Source of the DNA: Alitta virens
Taxonomy: Eukaryota; Annelida; Polychaeta; Phyllodocida; Nereididae
DNA: 64,000 nt
Assembly: GCA_932294295.1 (NCBI GenBank)
Contig: OW028580.1
Span: forward strand, 9,763,374-9,827,373
Direction: 5' to 3'
Part shown: positions 23,506 through 34,699 of the stretch, piece after piece
Layout: every line of letters starts with the position of its first letter
Position numbering within the stretch: position 1 is the stretch's first letter
Program-made: the position numbers and the translations under genes
The notes under the pieces: model-generated
The model's database searches: none
Told to the model about the DNA's origin: nothing
The model's input: only the letters and a program-made list of their open reading frames with translations

Positions 23506-25072
23506 CACTTTTTTTGTTTGTTGTTCACACTATTTTTGTTTGTTGTTCACACTTTGTTTGTTGTTCACACTTTGTTTGTTTGTTGTTCACACTTTTTTTG
23601 TTTGTTGTTCACACTTTGTTTGTTTGTTGTTCACACTTTTTTTGTTTATTGTTCACACTTTTTTTGTTTGTTGTTCACACTTTTTTTGTTTGTTGTTCAC
23701 ACTTTTTTTGGTTAGTTGTTCACACTTTGTTTGTTTGTTGTTCACACTTTTTTTGTTTATTGTTCACACTTTTTTTGTTTGTTGTTCACACTTTTTTTGT
23801 TTGTTGTTCACACTTTTTTTGGTTAGTTGTTCACACTTTTTTTGTTGTTCACACTTTGTTTGTTTGTTGTTCACACTTTGTTTGTTTGTTGTTCACACTT
23901 TTTTTGTTGTTCACACTTTGTTTGTCTGTTGTTCATACATTTTTTGGTTTGTTGTTCACACTTTTTTTGGTTTGTTGTTCACACTTTTTTTGTTTGTTGT
24001 TCACACTTTTTTAGTTTGTTGTTCACACTTTGTTTGTTTGTTGTTCACACTTTTTTTGTTTGTTGTTCACACTTTGTTTGTTGTTCACACTTTGTTTGTC
24101 TGTTGTTCACACATTTTTTGGTTTGTTGTTCACACTTTTTTTGGTTTGTTGTTCACACTTTTTTTGGTTAGTTGTTCACACTTTTTTTGTTGTTCACACT
24201 TTGTTTGTTTGTTGTTCACACTTTGTTTGTTGTTCACACTTTGTTTGTCTGTTGTTCACACCTTTTTCTGGTTTTTTGTTCACACCTTTTTTTGGTTTGT
24301 TGTTCACAGCTTTTTTTGGTTTGTTGTTCACACCTTTTTTTGGTTTGTTGTTCACACCTTTTTTTGGTTTGTTGTTCACACCTTTTTTTGGTTTGTTGTT
24401 CACACCTTTTTTTGGTTTGTTGTTCACACTTTTTTTGTTTGTTGTTCACACTATTTTTGTTTGTTGTTCACACTTTGTTTGTTGTTCACACTTTGTTTGT
24501 TTGTTGTTCACACTTTTTTTGTTTGTTGTTCACACTTTGTTTGTTTGTTGTTCACACTTTTTTTGTTTATTGTTCACACTTTTTTTGTTTGTTGTTCACA
24601 CTTTTTTTGTTTGTTGTTCACACTTTTTTTGGTTAGTTGTTCACACTTTTTTTGTTGTTCACACTTTGTTTGTTTGTTGTTCACACTTTGTTTGTTTGTT
24701 GTTCACACTTTGTTTGTTGTTCACACTTTGTTTGTCTGTCGTTCATACATTTTTTGGTTTGTTGTTCACACTTTTTTTGGTTTGTTGTTCACACTTTTTT
24801 TGTTTGTTGTTCACACTTTTTTTGTTTGTTGTTCACACTTTGTTTGTTTGTTGTTCACACTTTTTTTGTTTGTTGTTCACACTTTGTTTGTTGTTCACAC
24901 TTTGTTTGTCTGTTGTTCACACATTTTTTGGTTTGTTGTTCACACTTTTTTTGGTTTGTTGTTCACACTTTTTTTGGTTAGTTGTTCACACTTTTTTTGT
25001 TGTTCACACTTTGTTTGTTTGTTGTTCACACTTTGTTTGTTGTTCACACTTTGTTTGTCTGTTGTTCACACA
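23506..25072. repeat. Type A block with TAG-marked units and a short B island
   Basis: The block is mostly 18-, 22- and 23-bp units. Marker units reading GGTTAGTTGTTCAC have their TAG ending at 23,715, 23,826, 24,171, 24,636 and 24,981. The 345-bp spacing (23,826-24,171 and 24,636-24,981) recurs throughout the array. A B island of 24-bp units lies at about 24,251-24,428 and includes the variant GGTTTTTTGTTCAC. An internal duplication with an 810-bp offset relates 24,172 to 24,982. Confidence 0.8.
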
Positions 25073-28000
25073 TTTTTTGGTTTGTTGTTCACACCTTTTT
25101 TTGGTTTGTTGTTCACACCTTTTTTTGGTTTGTTGTTCACACCTTTTTTTGGTTTGTTGTTCACACCTTTTTTTGGTTTGTTGTTCACACTTTGTTTGTT
25201 TGTTGTTCACACTTTGTTTGTTGTTCACACTTTGTTTGTCTGTTGTTCACACATTTTTTGGTTTGTTGTTCACACCTTTTTTTGGTTTGTTGTTCACACC
25301 TTTTTTTGGTTTGTTGTTCACACCTTTTTTTGGTTTGTTGTTCACACCTTTTTTTGGTTTGTTGTTGACACCTTTTTTTGGTTTGTTGTTCACACCTTTT
25401 TTTGGTTTGTTGTTGACACCTTTTTTTGGTTTGTTGTTCACACCTTTTTTTGGTTTGTTGTTCACACCTTTTTTTGGTTTGTTGTTCACAGCTTTTTTTG
25501 GTTTGTTGTTCACAGCTTTTTTTGGTTTGTTGTTCACAGCTTTTTTTGGTTTGTTGTTCACAGCTTTTTTTGGTTTGTTGTTCACAGCTTTTTTTGGTTT
25601 GTTGTTCACAGCTTTTTTTGGTTTGTTGTTCACAGCTTTTTTTGGTTTGTTGTTCACACCTTTTTCTGGTTTGTTGTTCACACCTTTTTTGGTTTGTTGT
25701 TCACACCTTTTTTTGGTTTGTTGTTCACACCTTTTTGGGTTTGTTGTTCACACCTTTTTTGGTTTGTTGTTCACACTTTTTTTGGTTTGTTGTTCACACT
25801 TTTTTTGGTTTGTTGTTCACACCTTTTTTGGTTTGTTGTTCACACCTTTTTTTGGTTTGTTGTTCACACCTTTTTTTGGTTTGTTGTTCACACCTTTTTC
25901 TCGTTTGTTGTTCACACCTTTTTTTGGTTTGTTGTTCACACCTTTTTCTGGTTTGTTGTTCACACCTTTTTCTGGTTTGTTGTTCACACCTTTTTCTGGT
26001 TTGTTGTTCACACCTTTTTCTGGTTTGTTGTTCACACCTTTTTCTGGTTTGTTGTTCACACCTTTTTCTGGTTTGTTGTTCACACCTTTTTCTGGTTTGT
26101 TATTCACCTTTTTCTGGTTTGTTGTACACCTTTTTCTGGTTTGTTGTTCACACCTTTTTCTGGTTTGTTGTTCACACCTTTTTTTGGTTTGTTGTTCACA
26201 GCTTTTTTTGGTTTGTTGTTCACACCTTTTTTTGGTTTGTTGTTCACACCTTTTTTTGGTTTGTTGTTCACACCTTTTTTTGGTTTGTTGTTCACACCTT
26301 TTTTTGGTTTGTTGTTCACACTTTGTTTGTTTGTTGTTCACACTTTGTTTGTTGTTCACACTTTGTTTGTCTGTTGTTCACACATTTTTTGGTTTGTTGT
26401 TCACACCTTTTTTTGGTTTGTTGTTCACACCTTTTTTTGGTTTGTTGTTCACACCTTTTTTTGGTTTGTTGTTCACACCTTTTTTTGGTTTGTTGTTGAC
26501 ACCTTTTTTTGGTTTGTTGTTCACACCTTTTTTTGGTTTGTTGTTCACACCTTTTTTTGGTTTGTTGTTCACACCTTTTTTTGGTTTGTTGTTCACAGCT
26601 TTTTTTGGTTTGTTGTTCACAGCTTTTTTTGGTTTGTTGTTCACAGCTTTTTTTGGTTTGTTGTTCACAGCTTTTTTTGGTTTGTTGTTCACAGCTTTTT
26701 TTGGTTTGTTGTTCACAGCTTTTTTTGGTTTGTTGTTCACAGCTTTTTTTGGTTTGTTGTTCACACCTTTTTTGGGTTTGTTGTTCACAGCTTTTTTGGG
26801 TTTGTTGTTCACACCTTTTTTTGGTTTGTTGTTCACACCTTTTTTGGTTTGTTGTTCACACCTTTTTTTGGTTTGTTGTTCACACCTTTTTTTGGTTTGT
26901 TGTTCACACCTTTTTTGGTTTGTTGTTCACACCTTTTTTTGGTTTGTTGTTCACACCTTTTTCTGGTTTGTTGTTCACACCTTTTTTTGGGTTGTTGTTC
27001 ACACCTTTTTCTGGTTTGTTGTTCACACCTTTTTCTGGTTTGTTGTTCACACCTTTTTCTGGTTTGTTGTTCACACCTTTTTCTGGTTTGTTGTTCACAC
27101 CTTTTTTTGGTTTGTTGTTCACACCTTTTTTTGGTTTGTTGTTCACACCTTTTTTTGGTTTGTTGTTCACACCTTTTTTTGGTTTGTTGTTCACACCTTT
27201 TTGGGTTTGTTGTTCACACCCTTTTTTGGTTTGTTGTTCACACCTTTTTTGGTTTGTTGTTCACACTTTTTTTGGTTTGTTGTTCACACTTTTTTTGGTT
27301 TGTTGTTCACACCTTTTTTGGTTTGTTGTTCACACCTTTTTTTGGTTTGTTGTTCACACCTTTTTTTGGTTTGTTGTTCACACCTTTTTCTCGTTTGTTG
27401 TTCACACCTTTTTTTGGTTTGTTGTTCACACCTTTTTCTGGTTTGTTGTTCACACCTTTTTCTGGTTTGTTGTTCACACCTTTTTCTGGTTTGTTGTTCA
27501 CACCTTTTTCTGGTTTGTTGTTCACACCTTTTTCTGGTTTGTTGTTCACACCTTTTTCTGGTTTGTTGTTCACACCTTTTTCTGGTTTGTTATTCACCTT
27601 TTTCTGGTTTGTTGTTCACACCTTTTTCTGGTTTGTTGTTCACACCTTTTTCTGGTTTGTTGTTCACACCTTTTTTTGGTTTGTTGTTCACAGCTTTTTT
27701 TGGTTTGTTGTTCACACCTTTTTTTGGTTTGTTGTTCACACCTTTTTTTGGTTTGTTGTTCACACCTTTTTTTGGTTTGTTGTTCACACCTTTTTTTGGT
27801 TTGTTGTTCACACCTTTTTTTGGTTTGTTGTTCACACTTTTTTTGGTTTGTTGTTCACACCTTTTTTGCTTTGTTGTTCACACCTTTTTTTGGTTTGTTG
27901 TTCACACCTTTTTTTGGTTTGTTGTTCACACCTTTTTCTGGTTTGTTGTTCACACCTTTTTTTGGTTTGTTGTTCACACCTTTTTCTGGTTTGTTGTTCA

Positions 28001-28380
28001 CACCTTTTTCTGGTTTGTTGTTCACACCTTTTTCTGGTTTGTTGTTCACACCTTTTTCTGGTTTGTTGTTCACACCTTTTTCTGGTTTGTTGTTCACACC
28101 TTTTTCTGGTTTGTTGTTCACACCTTTTTCTGGTTTGTTGTTCACACCTTTTTCTGGTTTGTTATTCACCTTTTTCTGGTTTGTTGTTCACACCTTTTTC
28201 TGGTTTGTTGTTCACACCTTTTTCTGGTTTGTTGTTCACACCTTTTTTTGGTTTGTTGTTCACAGCTTTTTTTGGTTTGTTGTTCACACCTTTTTTTGAT
28301 TTGTTGTTCACACCTTTTTTTGGTTTGTTGTTCACACCTTTTTTTGGTTTGTTGTTCACACCTTTTTTTGGTTTGTTGTT
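25073..28380. repeat. Type B block with two homogenised CACAGC runs
   Basis: This is a long stretch of 24-bp units broken only by short A islands near 25,185-25,255 and 26,320-26,390. Seven consecutive units with CACAGC in place of CACACC occur at about 25,487-25,640 and again at about 26,594-26,750. Units with GTTGACACC occur near 25,365, 25,413 and 26,487. Landmarks in 27,590-28,383 follow the order seen at 22,713-23,506, an offset of 4,877 bp. The motif is the same as in other B blocks; the clustering of rare variants shows local spread of single units. Confidence 0.85.
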
Positions 28381-30108
28381 CACACTTTTTTTGTTTGTTG
28401 TTCACACTATTTTTGTTTGTTGTTCACACTTTGTTTGTTGTTCACACTTTGTTTGTTTGTTGTTCACACTTTTTTTGTTTGTTGTTCACACTTTGTTTGT
28501 TTGTTGTTCACACTTTTTTTGTTTATTGTTCACACTTTTTTTGTTTGTTGTTCACACTTTTTTTGTTTGTTGTTCACACTTTTTTTGGTTAGTTGTTCAT
28601 ACTTTTTTTGTTGTTCACACTTTGTTTGTTTGTTGTTCACACTTTGTTTGTTTGTTGTTCACACTTTTTTTGTTGTTCACACTTTGTTTGTCTGTTGTTC
28701 ATACATTTTTTGGTTTGTTGTTCACACTTTTTTTGGTTTGTTGTTCACACTTTTTTTGTTTGTTGTTCACACTTTTTTTGTTTGTTGTTCACACTTTGTT
28801 TGTTTGTTGTTCACACTTTTTTTGTTTGTTGTTCACACTTTGTTTGTTGTTCACACTTTGTTTGTCTGTTGTTCACACATTTTTTGGTTTGTTGTTCACA
28901 CTTTTTTTGGTTTGTTGTTCACACTTTTTTTGGTTAGTTGTTCACACTTTTTTTGTTGTTCACACTTTGTTTGTTTGTTGTTCACACTTTGTTTGTTGTT
29001 CACACTTTGTTTGTCTGTTGTTCACACATTTTTTGGTTTGTTGTTCACACCTTTTTTTGGTTTGTTGTTCACACCTTTTTCTGGTTTTTTGTTCACACCT
29101 TTTTTTGGTTTGTTGTTCACAGCTTTTTTTGGTTTGTTGTTCACACCTTTTTTTGGTTTGTTGTTCACACCTTTTTTTGGTTTGTTGTTCACACCTTTTT
29201 TTGGTTTGTTGTTCACACTTTTTTTGTTTGTTGTTCACACTATTTTTGTTTGTTGTTCACACTTTGTTTGTTGTTCACACTTTGTTTGTTTGTTGTTCAC
29301 ACTTTTTTTGTTTGTTGTTCACACTTTGTTTGTTTGCTGTTCACACTTTTTTTGTTTATTGTTCACACTTTTTTTGTTTGTTGTTCACACTTTTTTTGTT
29401 TGTTGTTCACACTTTTTTTGGTTAGTTGTTCACACTTTTTTTGTTGTTCACACTTTGTTTGTTTGTTGTTCACACTTTGTTTCTTTGTTGTTCACACTTT
29501 GTTTGTTGTTCACACTTTGTTTGTCTGTTGTTCATACATTTTTTGGTTTGTTGTTCACACTTTTTTTGGTTTGTTGTTCACACTTTTTTTGTTTGTTGTT
29601 CACACTTTTTTTGTTTGTTGTTCACACTTTGTTTGTTTGTTGTTCACACTTTTTTTGTTTGTTGTTCACACTTTGTTTGTTGTTCACACTTTGTTTGTCT
29701 GTTGTTCACACATTTTTTGGTTTGTTGTTCACACTTTTTTTGGTTTGTTGTTCACACTTTTTTTGGTTAGTTGTTCACACTTTTTTTGTTGTTCACACTT
29801 TGTTTGTTTGTTGTTCACACTTTGTTTGTTGTTCACACTTTGTTTGTCTGTTGTTCACACATTTTTTGGTTTGTTGTTCACACCTTTTTTTGGTTTGTTG
29901 TTCACACCTTTTTCTGGTTTGTTGTTCACACCTTTTTTTGGTTTGTTGTTCACACCTTTTTTTGCTTTGTTGTTCACACCTTTTTTTGGTTTGTTGTTCA
30001 CACCTTTTTTTGGTTTGTTGTTCACACCTTTTTGGGTTTGTTGTTCACACTTTGTTTGTTTGTTGTTCACACTTTGTTTGTTGTTCACACTTTGTTTGTC
30101 TGTTGTTC
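28381..30108. repeat. Type A module with 345/488/345-bp marker spacing
   Basis: Marker TAG units end at 28,592, 28,937, 29,425 and 29,770. The middle spacing is 488 bp here and 512 bp elsewhere, a difference of one 24-bp unit, because the B island at about 29,040-29,216 has one unit fewer. A second B island lies near 29,871-30,040. The variant TTTCTTTGTTGTTC near 29,480 is a further landmark shared with 32,702, 34,137, 38,530 and 51,922. The module recurs near 31,791 with an offset of 3,199 bp. Confidence 0.8.
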
Positions 30109-31538
30109 ACACATTTTTTGGTTTGTTGTTCACACCTTTTTTTGGTTTGTTGTTCACACCTTTTTCTGGTTTGTTGTTCACACCTTTTTTTGGTTTGTTG
30201 TTCACACCTTTTTCTGGTTTGTTGTTCACACCTTTTTCTGGTTTGTTGTTCACACCTTTTTCTGGTTTGTTGTTCACACCTTTTTCTGGTTTGTTGTTCA
30301 CACCTTTTTTTGGTTTGTTGTTCACACCTTTTTTTGCTTTGTTGTTCACACCTTTTTTTGGTTTGTTGTTCACACCTTTTTTTGGTTTGTTGTTCACACC
30401 TTTTTGGGTTTGTTGTTCACACCCTTTTTTGGTTTGTTGTTCACACCTTTTTTGGTTTGTTGTTCACACTTTTTTTGGTTTGTTGTTCACACTTTTTTTG
30501 GTTTGTTGTTCACACCTTTTTTGGTTTGTTGTTCACACCTTTTTTTGGTTTGTTGTTCACACCTTTTTTTGGTTTGTTGTTCACACCTTTTTCTGGTTTG
30601 TTGTTCACACCTTTTTCTGGTTTGTTGTTCACACCTTTTTCTGGTTTGTTGTTCACACCTTTTTCTGGTTTGTTGTTCACACCTTTTTCTGGTTTGTTGT
30701 TCACACCTTTTTCTGGTTTGTTGTTCACACCTTTTTCTGGTTTGTTATTCACCTTTTTCTGGTTTGTTGTTCACACCTTTTTCTGGTTTGTTGTTCACAC
30801 CTTTTTCTGGTTTGTTGTTCACACCTTTTTTTGGTTTGTTGTTCACAGCTTTTTTTGGTTTGTTGTTCACACCTTTTTTTGGTTTGTTGTTCACACCTTT
30901 TTTTGGTTTGTTGTTCACACCTTTTTTTGGTTTGTTGTTCACACCTTTTTTTGGTTTGTTGTTCACACCTTTTTTTGGTTTGTTGTTCACACTTTTTTTG
31001 GTTTGTTGTTCACACCTTTTTTGGTTTGTTGTTCACACCTTTTTTTGGTTTGTTGTTCACACCTTTTTTTGGTTTGTTGTTCACACCTTTTTCTGGTTTG
31101 TTGTTCACACCTTTTTTTGGTTTGTTGTTCACACCTTTTTCTGGTTTGTTGTTCACACCTTTTTCTGGTTTGTTGTTCACACCTTTTTCTGGTTTGTTGT
31201 TCACACCTTTTTCTGGTTTGTTGTTCACACCTTTTTCTGGTTTGTTGTTCACACCTTTTTCTGGTTTGTTGTTCACACCTTTTTCTGGTTTGTTGTTCAC
31301 ACCTTTTTCTGGTTTGTCATTCACCTTTTTCTGGTTTGTTGTTCACACCTTTTTCTGGTTTGTTGTTCACACCTTTTTCTGGTTTGTTGTTCACACCTTT
31401 TTTTGGTTTGTTGTTCACACCTTTTTTTGGTTTGTTGTTCACACCTTTTTTTGGTTTGTTGTTCACACCTTTTTTTGGTTTGTTGTTCACACCTTTTTTT
31501 GGTTTGTTGTTCACACCTTTTTTTGGTTTGTTGTTCAC
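30109..31538. repeat. Type B block, copy of 27-28 kb module
   Basis: The interval contains 24-bp units in the order T-type, C-type, short TTATTCACC unit (near 30,747), C-type, T-type with one CACAGC (near 30,846), then a second cycle with a short TCATTCACC unit near 31,318. The arrangement matches 26.9-28.4 kb with an offset of 3,155 bp for 27,590-28,200. The G-rich pair CTTTTTGGG and CACCCTTTTTT near 30,407-30,428 is a landmark found at the start of many B blocks. Confidence 0.8.
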
Positions 31539-34500
31539 ACTTTTTTTGTTTGTTGTTCACACTTTGTTTGTTGTTCACACTTTGTTTGTTTGTTGTTCAC
31601 ACTTTTTTTGTTTGTTGTTCACACTTTGTTTGTTTGTTGTTCACACTTTTTTTGTTTATTGTTCACACTTTTTTTGTTTGTTGTTCACACTTTGTTTGTT
31701 TGTTGTTCACACTTTTTTTGTTTATTGTTCACACTTTTTTTGTTTGTTGTTCACACTTTTTTTGTTTGTTGTTCACACTTTTTTTGGTTAGTTGTTCATA
31801 CTTTTTTTGTTGTTCACACTTTGTTTGTTTGTTGTTCACACTTTGTTTGTTTGTTGTTCACACTTTTTTTGTTGTTCACACTTTGTTTGTCTGTTGTTCA
31901 TACATTTTTTGGTTTGTTGTTCACACTTTTTTTGGTTTGTTGTTCACACTTTTTTTGTTTGTTGTTCACACTTTTTTTGTTTGTTGTTCACACTTTGTTT
32001 GTTTGTTGTTCACACTTTTTTTGTTTGTTGTTCACACTTTGTTTGTTGTTCACACTTTGTTTGTCTGTTGTTCACACATTTTTTGGTTTGTTGTTCACAC
32101 TTTTTTTGGTTTGTTGTTCACACTTTTTTTGGTTAGTTGTTCACACTTTTTTTGTTGTTCACACTTTGTTTGTTTGTTGTTCACACTTTGTTTGTTGTTC
32201 ACACTTTGTTTGTCTGTTGTTCACACATTTTTTGGTTTGTTGTTCACACCTTTTTTTGGTTTGTTGTTCACACCTTTTTCTGGTTTTTTGTTCACACCTT
32301 TTTTTGGTTTGTTGTTCACAGCTTTTTTTGGTTTGTTGTTCACACCTTTTTTTGGTTTGTTGTTCACACCTTTTTTTGGTTTGTTGTTCACACCTTTTTT
32401 TGGTTTGTTGTTCACACCTTTTTTTGGTTTGTTGTTCACACTTTTTTTGTTTGTTGTTCACACTATTTTTGTTTGTTGTTCACACTTTGTTTGTTGTTCA
32501 CACTTTGTTTGTTTGTTGTTCACACTTTTTTTGTTTGTTGTTCACACTTTGTTTGTTTGTTGTTCACACTTTTTTTGTTTATTGTTCACACTTTTTTTGT
32601 TTGTTGTTCACACTTTTTTTGTTTGTTGTTCACACTTTTTTTGGTTAGTTGTTCACACTTTTTTTGTTGTTCACACTTTGTTTGTTTGTTGTTCACACTT
32701 TGTTTCTTTGTTGTTCACACTTTGTTTGTTGTTCACACTTTGTTTGTCTGTTGTTCATACATTTTTTGGTTTGTTGTTCACACTTTTTTTGGTTTGTTGT
32801 TCACACCTTTTTCTGGTTTGTCATTCACCTTTTTCTGGTTTGTTGTTCACACCTTTTTCTGGTTTGTTGTTCACACCTTTTTCTGGTTTGTTGTTCACAC
32901 CTTTTTTTGGTTTGTTGTTCACAGCTTTTTTTGGTTTGTTGTTCACACCTTTTTTTGGTTTGTTGTTCACACCTTTTTTTGGTTTGTTGTTCACACCTTT
33001 TTTTGGTTTGTTGTTCACACCTTTTTTTGGTTTGTTGTTCACACTTTTTTTGTTTGTTGTTCACACTTTGTTTGTTGTTCACACTTTGTTTGTTTGTTGT
33101 TCACACTTTTTTTGTTTGTTGTTCACACTTTGTTTGTTTGTTGTTCACACTTTTTTTGTTTATTGTTCACACTTTTTTTGTTTGTTGTTCACACTTTTTT
33201 TGTTTGTTGTTCACACTTTTTTTGGTTAGTTGTTCATACTTTTTTTGTTGTTCACACTTTGTTTGTTTGTTGTTCACACTTTGTTTGTTTGTTGTTCACA
33301 CTTTTTTTGTTGTTCACACTTTGTTTGTCTGTTGTTCATACATTTTTTGGTTTGTTGTTCACACTTTTTTTGGTTTGTTGTTCACACTTTTTTTGTTTGT
33401 TGTTCACACTTTTTTTGTTTGTTGTTCACACTTTGTTTGTTTGTTGTTCACACTTTTTTTGTTTGTTGTTCACACTTTGTTTGTTGTTCACACTTTGTTT
33501 GTCTGTTGTTCACACATTTTTTGGTTTGTTGTTCACACTTTGTTTGTTTGTTGTTCACACTTTTTTTGGTTAGTTGTTCACACTTTTTTTGTTGTTCACA
33601 CTTTGTTTGTTTGTTGTTCACACTTTGTTTGTTGTTCACACTTTGTTTGTCTGTTGTTCACACATTTTTTGGTTTGTTGTTCACACCTTTTTTTGGTTTG
33701 TTGTTCACACCTTTTTCTGGTTTTTTGTTCACACCTTTTTTTGGTTTGTTGTTCACAGCTTTTTTTGGTTTGTTGTTCACACCTTTTTTTGGTTTGTTGT
33801 TCACACCTTTTTTTGGTTTGTTGTTCACACCTTTTTTTGGTTTGTTGTTCACACCTTTTTTTGGTTTGTTGTTCACACTTTTTTTGTTTGTTGTTCACAC
33901 TATTTTTGTTTGTTGTTCACACTTTGTTTGTTGTTCACACTTTGTTTGTTTGTTGTTCACACTTTTTTTGTTTGTTGTTCACACTTTGTTTGTTTGTTGT
34001 TCACACTTTTTTTGTTTATTGTTCACACTTTTTTTGTTTGTTGTTCACACTTTTTTTGTTTGTTGTTCACACTTTTTTTGGTTAGTTGTTCACACTTTTT
34101 TTGTTGTTCACACTTTGTTTGTTGTTCACACTTTGTTTCTTTGTTGTTCACACTTTGTTTGTTGTTCACACTTTGTTTGTCTGTTGTTCATACATTTTTT
34201 GGTTTGTTGTTCACACTTTTTTTGGTTTGTTGTTCACACTTTTTTTGTTTGTTGTTCACACTTTTTTTGTTTGTTGTTCACACTTTGTTTGTTTGTTGTT
34301 CACACTTTTTTTGTTTGTTGTTCACACTTTGTTTGTTGTTCACACTTTGTTTGTCTGTTGTTCACACATTTTTTGGTTTGTTGTTCACACTTTTTTTGGT
34401 TTGTTGTTCACACTTTTTTTGGTTAGTTGTTCACACTTTTTTTGTTGTTCACACTTTGTTTGTTTGTTGTTCACACTTTGTTTGTTGTTCACACTTTGTT

Positions 34501-34699
34501 TGTCTGTTGTTCACACATTTTTTGGTTTGTTGTTCACACCTTTTTTTGGTTTGTTGTTCACACCTTTTTTTGGTTTGTTGTTCACACCTTTTTTTGGTTT
34601 GTTGTTCACACCTTTTTTTGGTTTGTTGTTCACACTTTGTTTGTTTGTTGTTCACACTTTGTTTGTTGTTCACACTTTGTTTGTCTGTTGTTCACACAT
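31539..34699. repeat. Type A-rich segment with two marker modules
   Basis: TAG marker units end at 31,791, 32,136, 32,648, 33,229, 33,573, 34,085 and 34,426. The spacings 345/512 and 344/512/341 show one truncated and one complete copy of the 1.2-kb module. The truncated copy is interrupted at about 32,800 by B units that start with the rare TCATTCACC also seen at 31,318, as though a stretch was lost or copied between these points. B islands lie near 32,226-32,440, 32,800-33,045, 33,663-33,880 and 34,528-34,635. The 33,229-34,426 module recurs at 37,619 (offset about 4,390 bp). Confidence 0.8.

Noticed and set aside
21029..29425. A 2,798-codon open frame on the + strand, with others over 1,000 codons overlapping in other frames
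   Set aside because: The array 2 consensus has no stop codon in any + frame, so long open frames arise automatically. The frame cycles through all three phases as 22- and 23-bp units alternate, giving F/V/C/L-rich strings. All three frames are open at once, and no initiation context, splice structure or selection on silent sites is visible.
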